Assembly (NCBI GenBank): GCA_900104855.1
Contig: FNSS01000001.1
Span: forward strand, 1,302,001 to 1,366,000
Length of the DNA stretch: 64,000 bases
Direction: 5' to 3'
Source: Rhizobiales bacterium GAS188
GTDB taxonomy: Bacteria > Pseudomonadota > Alphaproteobacteria > Rhizobiales > Beijerinckiaceae
The notes beneath the pieces were generated by a model, which saw only the letters and a list, made by a program, of their open reading frames with translations, did no database searches and had not been told where the DNA came from. Position 1 is the stretch's first letter; every line of letters starts with the position of its first letter. Both the position numbers and the translations under genes were made by a program. Below are positions 27,451-35,011 of this stretch, one piece after another.

Positions 27451-27650
27451 ATCGTCGCTCCCGTCCGGCGGCGTGCCTCTGTCAGTTTGAACCCCACCAA
27501 AACCCAAGCTCGTCATTAGAGCATATTCCGCCGAAGCGGGCATCGTTCAGCGACAAGAATACTCTCAAATAATTGATTCAGTGCGAAATCCTGTCGATCG
27601 GATGACTCTATCCAATCGCAAAGCGCGCCGGCGGGACATCGGGTGAAGCC

Positions 27651-27665
27651 ATAAGAGCCTCCTAT
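27651..27665. promoter_or_regulatory. LysR/Nac-type operator upstream of the aminotransferase unit
   Basis: ATAAG-N5-CCTAT, an ATA-N9-TAT site that differs by one base from the perfect palindromes at 21723 and 26498. It lies between the lysR start (27450) and the divergent aminotransferase start (27747), 82-96 nt upstream of the latter. Confidence 0.6.
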
Positions 27666-27746
27666 TGTGGCAGAGTAAACCCATCTTGGTCATGGCCATC
27701 GTTGCGGGCTAACCGTTCCATATCGGCTCCGCATTCGAGGTCTTTC

Positions 27747-28955
27747 GTGAATTCGCTCAGGATCGCAAAGCGCGTCAGGCGCATCAAGCCGTCGCCCAGC
27801 AGCGCCGCCGCCGATCGCGCCAACGAGTTGCGGCGCCAGGGTCGACACATCGTCAGCCTCGTCGTCGGGGAGCCCGATTTCGACACCCCCGCGCATATAC
27901 GCCAGGCAGCTGCCCGGGCCATGGAGAATGGCGCGACCCGCTACACCCCGCTGGCGGGCACGCTCGAGTTGAGGCAGGCCATCGCGGACAAGCTCCAGCG
28001 CGAGAACGGACTCGCCTATGCGGCCGACGAGATCATCGCGACGAATGGAGCCAAGAGCGCCATCTACAGCGCCCTCGCCGCGACGATCGAGCCCGGCGAC
28101 GAGGTGATCATACCCGCCCCCTACTGGGTGTCTTATCCGGACATGGTGTTGGCCTGCGAAGGCACGCCGGTAGCCGTCGCTTGCGGGGAGAAACAGGGCT
28201 TCAAGCTGAGTTCGACACAACTTGAAGAAGCCATCACCGAGAAAACCCGATGGCTCATCCTGAATTCCCCGAGCAATCCCACCGGCGCGAGCTACTCGGA
28301 GACCAATTACCGCGCCTTGTCCGAGGTGCTCGTCCGGCATCCGCATGTGCTCGTCATGACCGATGACATCTATGAGCACATCCGCTTCGCCGGCGCGCCG
28401 GCACCACATCTCCTGGCAGTCGCCCCTCACCTGCGCGACCGTGCGCTGGCCATTAACGGCGTATCCAAGACATACGCCATGACCGGCTGGCGCATCGGCT
28501 GGATCGCTGGCCCGCGTGACCTGATCACGGCCATCGAAACGCTGCTGTCGCAGTCCGCCGGCAATTGCTGCTCGATCAGCCAGGCCGCGGCGGCAGCCGC
28601 GTTGAACGGCGACCAGGCATTCGTGGCGCAAAGCGTCATGACCTATAAGGGAAGGCGCGACGAAGCTCTGGCCCGCATCAACTCTATTCCTGGCTTGAGC
28701 TGCCGTGCGCCGGACGGCGCGTTCTATCTTTACGTGAATTGCGCCGGCCTGATCGGAAAGAAGACGCCTGACGGCAAACGCTTGGATCTCGACGGCGACG
28801 TCGTGCTCTATTTTCTCGAGGGCGCGGGTGTCGCGCTTGTCGCCGGCGCGGCCTACGGACTCTCCCCCTATTTCAGGATGTCGATCGCGACATCGCTCGA
28901 AACATTGACCGAAGGCATCGAGCGCATGGCGAGCGCCGTCTCGAAGCTTCACTGA
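27747..28955 (+). CDS. Class I pyridoxal-phosphate aminotransferase (AspB/AspC-like)
   Basis: A 402-residue fold-type I aminotransferase. Landmarks are RIKPSPSSAAADRANELRRQ, VVGEPDFDTPAHIRQAA, PYWVSYPDMV, NSPSNPTGASYSE and the cofactor-binding Lys in NGVSKTYAMTGWRIGW. The GTG at 27747 (VNSLRIAKRVRRI) has GAGG seven bases upstream and gives the usual N-terminus; a TTG at 27702 would add 15 unrelated residues. First gene of a plus-strand unit with an RraA-like aldolase and a MetE-C-like protein. The amino donor or acceptor cannot be told from sequence. Confidence 0.9.
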   Translation: MNSLRIAKRVRRIKPSPSSAAADRANELRRQGRHIVSLVVGEPDFDTPAHIRQAAARAMENGATRYTPLAGTLELRQAIADKLQRENGLAYAADEIIATNGAKSAIYSALAATIEPGDEVIIPAPYWVSYPDMVLACEGTPVAVACGEKQGFKLSSTQLEEAITEKTRWLILNSPSNPTGASYSETNYRALSEVLVRHPHVLVMTDDIYEHIRFAGAPAPHLLAVAPHLRDRALAINGVSKTYAMTGWRIGWIAGPRDLITAIETLLSQSAGNCCSISQAAAAAALNGDQAFVAQSVMTYKGRRDEALARINSIPGLSCRAPDGAFYLYVNCAGLIGKKTPDGKRLDLDGDVVLYFLEGAGVALVAGAAYGLSPYFRMSIATSLETLTEGIERMASAVSKLH

Positions 28956-28979
28956 CCGCCAACCACGAGAGCCAGAGCG

Positions 28980-29645
28980 ATGCAGACCGCCGGTATCCAA
29001 AAATACCCCTCGGCCTCACAAGCCGATCCGGCCATCGTCACCGCCCTGCGTGACATCCCGGTCGCGCTCTTGAGCGACAACCTGCACCGCAATTGCGGCA
29101 GCGTCGGGCTGCACCCCTATCACAGCCCGGGGCCACTCGCGGGAACAGCCGTCACGGTGCGGACCAGAGGCGGCGACAATTTGGCGGTCTTGCGCGCATT
29201 CGAATTCTGCCGGCCCGGCGACGTGATGGTGGTCGATGCCGGAGGCGACGTCTCCAACGCGGTGATCGGCGGCATCCTGTCCTTTTATGCCGCCTCCATT
29301 GGCCTTGCCGGCATGGTGATCGACGGCGCCATCCGCGACGTCGCGGAGATCGGCGAGCGGAAATTCCCCGTTTACGCGCGCGGCGTCAACCATCGCGGCC
29401 CCTACAAGGACGGGCCGGGCGAGATCAACGTCGCCATCTCGGTCGGAGGCATGGCGGTCAGGCCGGGTGATCTCGTGGTCGGCGATCGAGACGGCTTGCT
29501 GGCGTTCGGGCCGGAAATCGCCGGCTGGCTCATCGAGAAAGCCTTGGCGCAGCGCGCGAAGGAGGAAGAAACCATGCGGGTTATGCGCGAAGGTCGATGG
29601 GACCGCTCGTTCATCGATGCTTTGGAGGCCCGCTGCGCCAACTGA
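28980..29645 (+). CDS. RraA-like protein, probable 4-hydroxy-2-oxoacid-type aldolase
   Basis: A 221-residue member of the RraA/HMG-CHA aldolase family. It has VVDAGGDVSNAVIGGILSFY, MVIDGAIRDVAEIGERKFPV (Arg-Asp of the active site) and RGPYKDGPGEINVAISVGGM. Such proteins cleave 4-carboxy-4-hydroxy-2-oxoacids or decarboxylate oxaloacetate. It starts 24 nt after the aminotransferase. A paralogue with the same YKDGPGEI block is encoded at 61891-62562. Confidence 0.87.
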   Translation: MQTAGIQKYPSASQADPAIVTALRDIPVALLSDNLHRNCGSVGLHPYHSPGPLAGTAVTVRTRGGDNLAVLRAFEFCRPGDVMVVDAGGDVSNAVIGGILSFYAASIGLAGMVIDGAIRDVAEIGERKFPVYARGVNHRGPYKDGPGEINVAISVGGMAVRPGDLVVGDRDGLLAFGPEIAGWLIEKALAQRAKEEETMRVMREGRWDRSFIDALEARCAN

Positions 29646-29743
29646 TGCTCGGCGACGCGCCAACTCTTGCCACCGAACAGAGGAAGTGCCAGCGTCCATA
29701 TTGCGTCCATGCGGTTTGTTCGATCTGATCGTCGGAGCCTCCG

Positions 29744-30853
29744 ATGATTGCGGCACATACCGATGTTGTCGGCAGTCTTCTCCGGCCGGTCGCGTTGCGC
29801 AAAGCACGGGAAGACTGGGTGGCCGGGCGTCTTAGTCAGGCGCAATTCAAGTCCATGGAGGATCGCGCCGTCGATGAGGCGGTCTCCCTGCAGGAGGCAG
29901 CGGGGCTCGACATCGTGACCGACGGCGAAATGCGGCGGCTTTCGTTCCAGAGCCAGATGACCGAGGCTGTCGACGGTTTCGGCGCCTGGGACATCAATGC
30001 CTTCTTGTGGGGCCATTGGCATGGCGACGGCGCCGTCGGGGAGCGGCGCCGCGAGCGGCCGGTCAATCTCGGCGTGGTCAGCAAGCTCGTGCGCAAACGG
30101 CATCTTGCTGCCGAAGAGTTCGTCTATCTGCGTGGCCGCACGAGCCGCGTCGCAAAGGTAACCCTGCCCAGCCCCAGCCTGTTTGTGAATTTCTGGTCGC
30201 CGGAACGTTCCCGGTCCGCATATGCAAGCCTCGAACACTATCTCGCCGACGTGGTCGCGATCCTTCGCGACGAGGTCGCGGAGCTGGTTCGCCTCGGTGC
30301 CACCTATATCCAGATCGACGCACCTCACTATCCTCTGCTGCTCGCGCCTGAGACCCGGACCTTTTATGAATCGCGCGGCTGGACATTCGATGAGTGGTTG
30401 AGCCGCGGGATCGAGCTCGACAACGCCGTGATGGCGGGATTTCCCGACGTGACCTTCGCCATCCACCTCTGTCGTGGCAACCAAGAAGGCCGTTGGCTCG
30501 TCGAGGGCGACTATGAGCCAATTGCCCGGCCGATTTTCCAGCGCATCGGTGCAACGCGGCTTCTCCTCGAATACGACGACGATCGGTCGGGCTCGTTTGC
30601 ACCCCTCCGGCACGTCCCGGACGACAAGACGGTGGTCCTCGGATTGATCAGCACCAAGCGGCCACAAACGGAGGCGCCGGAAGACCTCATCCGTCGCATC
30701 ACGGAAGCAAACCGCTTTGTGCCGCTAGAGCGCTTGGCGCTCAGCCCTCAGTGCGGCTTTGCGTCTTCGATCGTTGGAAACAACCTTTCCATCGAGGACG
30801 AAAGACGTAAGCTCGAGACGCTGTGCGAAACTGCGCGACGCGTATGGAGCTAG
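29744..30853 (+). CDS. MetE C-terminal-like (cobalamin-independent methionine synthase family) protein
   Basis: A 369-residue protein of the UROD/MetE-C fold. It starts IAAHTDVVGSLLRPVALRKA, the typical entry of short MetE-like proteins. The zinc ligand set is present: His241 and Cys243 in FAIHLCRGN, Glu276 in LLEYDDD, and Cys337 in SPQCGF. QIDAPHYPLL carries the usual QxDxP motif. Short stand-alone members often transfer methyl or other groups between thiols and substrates other than homocysteine, or are of unknown role. Last gene of the aminotransferase unit. Confidence 0.85.
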   Translation: MIAAHTDVVGSLLRPVALRKAREDWVAGRLSQAQFKSMEDRAVDEAVSLQEAAGLDIVTDGEMRRLSFQSQMTEAVDGFGAWDINAFLWGHWHGDGAVGERRRERPVNLGVVSKLVRKRHLAAEEFVYLRGRTSRVAKVTLPSPSLFVNFWSPERSRSAYASLEHYLADVVAILRDEVAELVRLGATYIQIDAPHYPLLLAPETRTFYESRGWTFDEWLSRGIELDNAVMAGFPDVTFAIHLCRGNQEGRWLVEGDYEPIARPIFQRIGATRLLLEYDDDRSGSFAPLRHVPDDKTVVLGLISTKRPQTEAPEDLIRRITEANRFVPLERLALSPQCGFASSIVGNNLSIEDERRKLETLCETARRVWS

Positions 30854-31062
30854 CTTCCTTCACCGATCCGGTTCCTCTGGAAGATCGAAGACGGTCTCCG
30901 CGAGCGCGGTGACCTGGCCTGCTCGAACGTGAACCGGCCATCGAGGATGGTCTTGCGCATCGGCTTGCCTCGTGGTGGACTGCCGGCCGTCCCTCTTCAA
31001 TAGAGCGTTGCGAGTACAGCCGATCGAAATTCGGCTCTCGCCGCTCAAGCCGGAGGCCTCCC

Positions 31063-31257
31063 ATGGACGAAGACAGCCTCAACATGGCGATCCGGAAGTT
31101 TCTCAAGGAGGTTGGCGTAACCTCCCAGCGGGAGATCGAACGCGTGCTGCGCGAGGGAAAGGTGAAGGGGTCGACGCTGCGCCTGAAGATGACGCTGACA
31201 TCCGCGGACATAGCCTCGCTCAACCATGTGGTCGAGCAGACAATCGAGCTGAAGTGA
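31063..31257 (+). CDS. DUF6494 family protein, 64 aa
   Basis: A small helical protein: NMAIRKFLKEVGVTSQREIE then RVLREGKVKGSTLRLKMTLT and LNHVVEQTIEL. This is the DUF6494 pattern. GGAGG lies just before the ATG. Its stop overlaps the GTG start of the S49 peptidase gene by 3 nt (GTGA), so the two are translationally coupled. No function is known. Confidence 0.82.
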   Translation: MDEDSLNMAIRKFLKEVGVTSQREIERVLREGKVKGSTLRLKMTLTSADIASLNHVVEQTIELK

Positions 31258-32099
31258 GCGAACGCCGCTTCCTGTCCCGTCTCAACCCGACCAGCTGGCG
31301 TCGACGCCCAACCGTCGGCGTCGTCCGCCTGGCCGGCGCCATCGGCCTGCCCTGGTCGGCGCGCGGGGGCGGCCTGTCGATCGATTCGATCGTCCGCCCG
31401 CTCGAGCGCGCCTTCGGCCTCAAGAACCTCAAGGCAGTCGCGTTGGCGATCAACTCGCCTGGCGGCTCAGCGGTTCAATCTTCGCTTATCGCCAAGCGTA
31501 TCCGTGCGCTTGCCGCCGAGAAAAACGTGCCGGTGCTGGCCTTCGTCGAGGATGTCGCAGCCTCAGGCGGTTACTGGCTGGCGACCGCGGGCGACGAGAT
31601 CTATGCCGACGAATCCTCGATCATCGGCTCCATCGGCGTGATTAGCGCGGGTTTCGGCTTTGTCGACCTGCTGCAGCGCATCGGGGTCGAGCGCCGCGTC
31701 CATACCGCCGGCCCGCGCAAGGCGATGCTCGATCCCTTCCGCGCCGAGCAGCCCGAGGACGTGACGCGACTACACATGCTCCAGCAGGAAATCCATGACA
31801 ACTTCAAGGCGCAGGTGCGCGCGAGACGCGGCAGCCGCCTGAGCGGCGAGGAGGCGGATCTATTCGGCGGGGAGGTCTGGACGGCGCGGTCGGCGCTGGA
31901 GCGCGGCCTCATAGACGGCATTGGGGATCTGCGCACGATCTTGCGCGGCCGTTTCGGGGACAAGATCAATCTTGTTGCAGTGACGCCGCAGCGCAATTGG
32001 CTGCGCCGCCGCCTTGGGCTGGAGCATTCGGAAGGTTTTGCCGAACACGTGCTCGCTACCGTGGAGGAGCTCGCGCTCTGGTCGCGCTACGGGCTGTAA
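31254..32099 (+). CDS. S49 family (SppA-like) serine peptidase
   Basis: A 281-residue membrane-associated or cytosolic peptidase of the SppA/SohB type. It has ALAINSPGGSAVQSSLIAKR near residue 64, the nucleophile in DVAASGGYWLATAGDEIYAD (Ser near 103) and SSIIGSIGVISAGFGFVDLL. The general-base Lys lies further on (GERxxTxxGPxKxMLDPF-type segment, VHTAGPRKAMLDPF). No N-terminal signal is seen. The GTG at 31254 is chosen because it overlaps the DUF6494 stop. Confidence 0.9.
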   Translation: MSERRFLSRLNPTSWRRRPTVGVVRLAGAIGLPWSARGGGLSIDSIVRPLERAFGLKNLKAVALAINSPGGSAVQSSLIAKRIRALAAEKNVPVLAFVEDVAASGGYWLATAGDEIYADESSIIGSIGVISAGFGFVDLLQRIGVERRVHTAGPRKAMLDPFRAEQPEDVTRLHMLQQEIHDNFKAQVRARRGSRLSGEEADLFGGEVWTARSALERGLIDGIGDLRTILRGRFGDKINLVAVTPQRNWLRRRLGLEHSEGFAEHVLATVEELALWSRYGL

Positions 32100-32231
32100 T
32101 GCTGCCTGAATGGCTCCATGAGGCGGTCGCACAATCACCCTCGTTCGGCGCATGCGAGCAGCGTCGGCGCGGCAGCGCAAGACGGGCTAAGCAACTTGAC
32201 TTGCGGCCGCACAGCGACTGAAGAATAGGCC

Positions 32232-32489
32232 ATGCATGCCCCAGCTGTTTATCTTGTCCTGGTGTGCCTGAAGAGCGACCCTCTTTGCGGCTATTTCGGC
32301 AGCCCCTTTGAATCGAATGACTGGAAGGTTTTGGAACCGCCGCTGTCATCGCAAGCCGAGTGCATCAAACGGGGCAAAAGCACGCTGCGCCTGCTCGAGA
32401 GCTTGCGACACCGCAAGCTCGATGACGAGTTCGCTTTCAGATGCGACGAGCTAGGCGTCGGCATGGGGAAAGTGATGCATTTGCGGTGA
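32232..32489 (+). CDS. Hypothetical protein, 85 aa
   Basis: Starts MHAPAVYLVLVCLKSDPLCG, then FESNDWKVLEPPLSSQAECI and a helix with a basic centre (LRLLESLRHRKLDDEFAF). A weak hydrophobic N-terminus and three Cys suggest export or a disulfide, but no family is recognised. Single gene between the S49 peptidase and the convergent hicB. Confidence 0.45.
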   Translation: MHAPAVYLVLVCLKSDPLCGYFGSPFESNDWKVLEPPLSSQAECIKRGKSTLRLLESLRHRKLDDEFAFRCDELGVGMGKVMHLR

Positions 32490-32642
32490 GGCGTAGGGCT
32501 GATGAGCCGCAAGCTGACGGCGATGCCAGGTGATCGAGCGGGCGAACCAGGACAGGAGCGAACCATAGACCGCTTCCAGAAATGCCAAACCTCTAAGACC
32601 GCCCCCTGGCCGCAACCGGCCCATCCGGAGACAGCGTCCCGC

Positions 32643-33158
32643 TTAAGGCGAGGGTTTTTTGATCCGTGATTTTTCCGTTCGCAGCCCGCCCGTCTTGTGC
32701 ACCTTCGAGCGGGGCTCCGCCAAACCCGCCCGAACGCTGCCTGGGACCGGGATTGGGCCCGGGAACCAGCTCAGCGCGTTGGTGGCAGCGAGCCCGAAAA
32801 AGCTGGAGCGACTCATGCCAAGTTCCGCCGCGCGCCTGTCGACCCGGCCAATCAGGCTTTTCGGAAGGTAGACATTCACCCTCTCCGACGGATCCGGGGG
32901 GTCCACGCCGACAATGAAATAAGCCAGGAGGTCGCTGCCCTTGGGAAGCACGATCCGCTCGATCGGTGTCGGCTCGGGAAGCGGCCTGCCATGCTCGGCC
33001 AGCGCATCGACCGCTTGCGCCAGAGTCTTTTCCGCCTTCTCGATTGTCTCCTCTTGCGATTTTCCACCGGCGACGCAGCCGGGAAAATCGGGAAACCAGG
33101 CGCCGAACGTTCCCTTGGGACCGCGCTCCAGAACTGCCGGATAGAGCCGTCTTTTCAT
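32643..33158 (-). CDS. hicB: HicB-like antitoxin without an adjacent HicA
   Basis: A 171-residue protein. Residues 1-60 show the HicB partial RNase H-like fold: YPAVLERGPKGTFGAWFPDF, PGCVAGGKSQEETIEKAEKT. The region RVNVYLPKSLIGRVDRRAAE then LGMSRSSFFGLAATNAL is a ribbon-helix-helix DNA-binding module. A basic, Pro-rich tail extends past the normal end. No HicA-like toxin (small, double-stranded-RNA-binding fold) is visible on either side. Two inverted repeats in its promoter region may be its operators. Confidence 0.8.
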   Translation of the reverse strand: MKRRLYPAVLERGPKGTFGAWFPDFPGCVAGGKSQEETIEKAEKTLAQAVDALAEHGRPLPEPTPIERIVLPKGSDLLAYFIVGVDPPDPSERVNVYLPKSLIGRVDRRAAELGMSRSSFFGLAATNALSWFPGPIPVPGSVRAGLAEPRSKVHKTGGLRTEKSRIKKPSP

Positions 33159-33176
33159 TTGGCCTCTTCATGCCTT

Positions 33177-33218
33177 TGTGCTATTTCACACACACAACGC
33201 GATGTGTTGAATCACACA
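33177..33218. promoter_or_regulatory. Two operator-like inverted repeats between hicB and the methyltransferase gene
   Basis: TGTG-N6-CACA at 33177-33190 and TGTGT-N6-ACACA at 33203-33218, centres 27 bp apart and both with 6-bp spacers. They lie in the divergent promoter region. RHH-type autoregulation by HicB is the first guess; the TGTG-N6-CACA form also resembles CRP/FNR-type sites. Confidence 0.5.
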
Positions 33219-33256
33219 CCACCCTAGCATCGACCCGCATGGGGCGAAAGGGACCG

Positions 33257-34126
33257 ATGGATCGGCAAGGCGAACTCAGCATCATTCGGGCGGCCTACGC
33301 CAAGCAAATTCTGGCCGCCGCGGGCGTCGACGATGCGCGTCTCGGCGCGGCGTTCGGCACAATGCGCCGTGAGGACTTTCTCGGGCCTGGACCTTGGCCG
33401 ATCCTCCGCTGGCTGCGGGACTACGTCCTGACGCCCGACAGCGATCCGGTCTATTTATACACCGATGATCTCATCGGCATTCTGCCCGAACGGCGCATCA
33501 ACAATGGGCAACCGTCGTTGCATGCGCACCTCATTCACCGGGCGTCGCCGGGCGTCGGCGAGCGCGTCGTGCATATCGGAACCGGCACCGGCTATTACAC
33601 CGCCATCCTTGCCTACCTCGCGGGGCCGTCAGGCCGGGTTACCGGAATAGAATATGATTCCGAACTCGCTGCGCGAGCCAAGGCCAATCTCGCGCCGCAC
33701 CCGAACGTCGACATCGTCGCGGGCGACGGCGCTTTGGTTTCGTTCGGTGAAGCCGATGTCATTTACGTCAATGCCGGCTGCACGCGGCCGGCCGAAAGCT
33801 GGCTCGATCGCCTCGCCGAGGGCGGGCGCCTGATCTTGCCGATGACGTCGGACCAGGGCTTTGGCGCAGCTTCGCCGGAGCGAATGGCGAGCGCCGGCGC
33901 TGTCTTTCGAATCGAGCGTCGCGGTCATGACTATTTTGCGACCTGGATTTCGCCGGTTGCGATCTTCCCGTTCGCTGGAAGCCGTGACGAGGTTTCTGAA
34001 CATGCGCTGGCCGAAGCCTTCGCAAAGGGGGGCTGGCAGCAGATCACGCGCCTCTATCGCGATCAGGAGATTGCCGAGGAGCGTTGCTGGCTTCGCGGGT
34101 CAGGGTGGTGCCTCGCCTACAGCTGA
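33257..34126 (+). CDS. Protein-L-isoaspartate O-methyltransferase-like methyltransferase
   Basis: A 289-residue SAM-dependent methyltransferase. The SAM motif is VVHIGTGTGYYTAILAYLAG near residue 104, followed by GIEYDSELAARAKANL. NNGQPSLHAHLIHRASP before it is the PCMT-type substrate loop. The C-terminal 80 residues extend past the catalytic domain. The ATG at 33257 has AAAGGGA upstream; another ATG at 33239 is possible. Divergent from hicB. Confidence 0.85.
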   Translation: MDRQGELSIIRAAYAKQILAAAGVDDARLGAAFGTMRREDFLGPGPWPILRWLRDYVLTPDSDPVYLYTDDLIGILPERRINNGQPSLHAHLIHRASPGVGERVVHIGTGTGYYTAILAYLAGPSGRVTGIEYDSELAARAKANLAPHPNVDIVAGDGALVSFGEADVIYVNAGCTRPAESWLDRLAEGGRLILPMTSDQGFGAASPERMASAGAVFRIERRGHDYFATWISPVAIFPFAGSRDEVSEHALAEAFAKGGWQQITRLYRDQEIAEERCWLRGSGWCLAYS

Positions 34127-34168
34127 CCTGCGGTGATGCGAATTTCGGATTCACTGCGCTAGAAGCTG

Positions 34169-35011
34169 TCATGACGCGTGCGTCGGCGCGGCCCGATCGT
34201 CGCCTGGCTGCAATCGCAGAAACGACCTCACAAGCGGGTTGATGAGATCAGGACGCGTAAGCGGCGCCATGTGACCGCCGCCCGCAATCTCCTTGTAGGT
34301 CCATCCGGGGCAAGACCGGCGCAGGATCGCCGTGATTTCGCGGATGGGAAATACCGTGTTCGGATCGCAGACGAGAAGCGTAGAGCTGGGGAGCAGCTGT
34401 GCCCATTGTTCCACGGGCGTGGTTTCGTTCATCACCGCGTCCCACTCGAAATAATTTGGCTTCAGCGCTTCCGCAAATGCCTTGCGCCGCTCCGCGGGCA
34501 TTTGCTGCCACGACCCCGCGCCGCCCCAATAGTCGGCGAATCGTTCGGCCGCCGTTGCCCACTCGCCGAGTGCTCCGAACGTCTTGATGCAATTGCGTAA
34601 GTCCATGGCCTCGGCGAATGCGTCCGCCCGGCCGGATTGCTCGAGGAGATAAAATGGATTCGTCTCCAGCAGGACCAGCCTGGTGACTCGCCCAGACAGC
34701 CTCGCAGCCAACTTCATGGCTATCGACCCGCCGAAGGAGTGGCCGACCAGGCAAACTGTGTCCGCGTTCGTCGGCAGGGCGGTTTCCACCAGCCGCGCCT
34801 GATCGTCGAGGGACTGCGGTGCGCCGATCGACCAGGGCGGTGTCCCGCCGTACCCAAATAAATTCACCGCACGGACATGAAACTCGTCTTTCAGGTCGTC
34901 CATCAGACGGCGCCATTGGCGAGCGCCCGACACGCTGGAATGCACGAGCATGACCATGGGGCCGGATCCGGCCTCGAGAAAGTCAGCCTTGATGGTTGGC
35001 AAATTGTTCAT
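34169..35011 (-). CDS. Alpha/beta hydrolase
   Basis: A 280-residue alpha/beta hydrolase. The nucleophile elbow is VGHSFGGSIAMKLAA (Ser near residue 90), the oxyanion-hole region is MLVHSSVSGARQWRRLMDDL and the final catalytic His lies in GGGHMAPLTRPDLIN. The lid region (YWGGAGSWQQMPAERRKAF) is typical of ester or C-C hydrolases. Its start overlaps the end of the acyl-CoA synthetase gene by 29 nt, so the two are co-transcribed. Confidence 0.88.
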   Translation of the reverse strand: MNNLPTIKADFLEAGSGPMVMLVHSSVSGARQWRRLMDDLKDEFHVRAVNLFGYGGTPPWSIGAPQSLDDQARLVETALPTNADTVCLVGHSFGGSIAMKLAARLSGRVTRLVLLETNPFYLLEQSGRADAFAEAMDLRNCIKTFGALGEWATAAERFADYWGGAGSWQQMPAERRKAFAEALKPNYFEWDAVMNETTPVEQWAQLLPSSTLLVCDPNTVFPIREITAILRRSCPGWTYKEIAGGGHMAPLTRPDLINPLVRSFLRLQPGDDRAAPTHAS

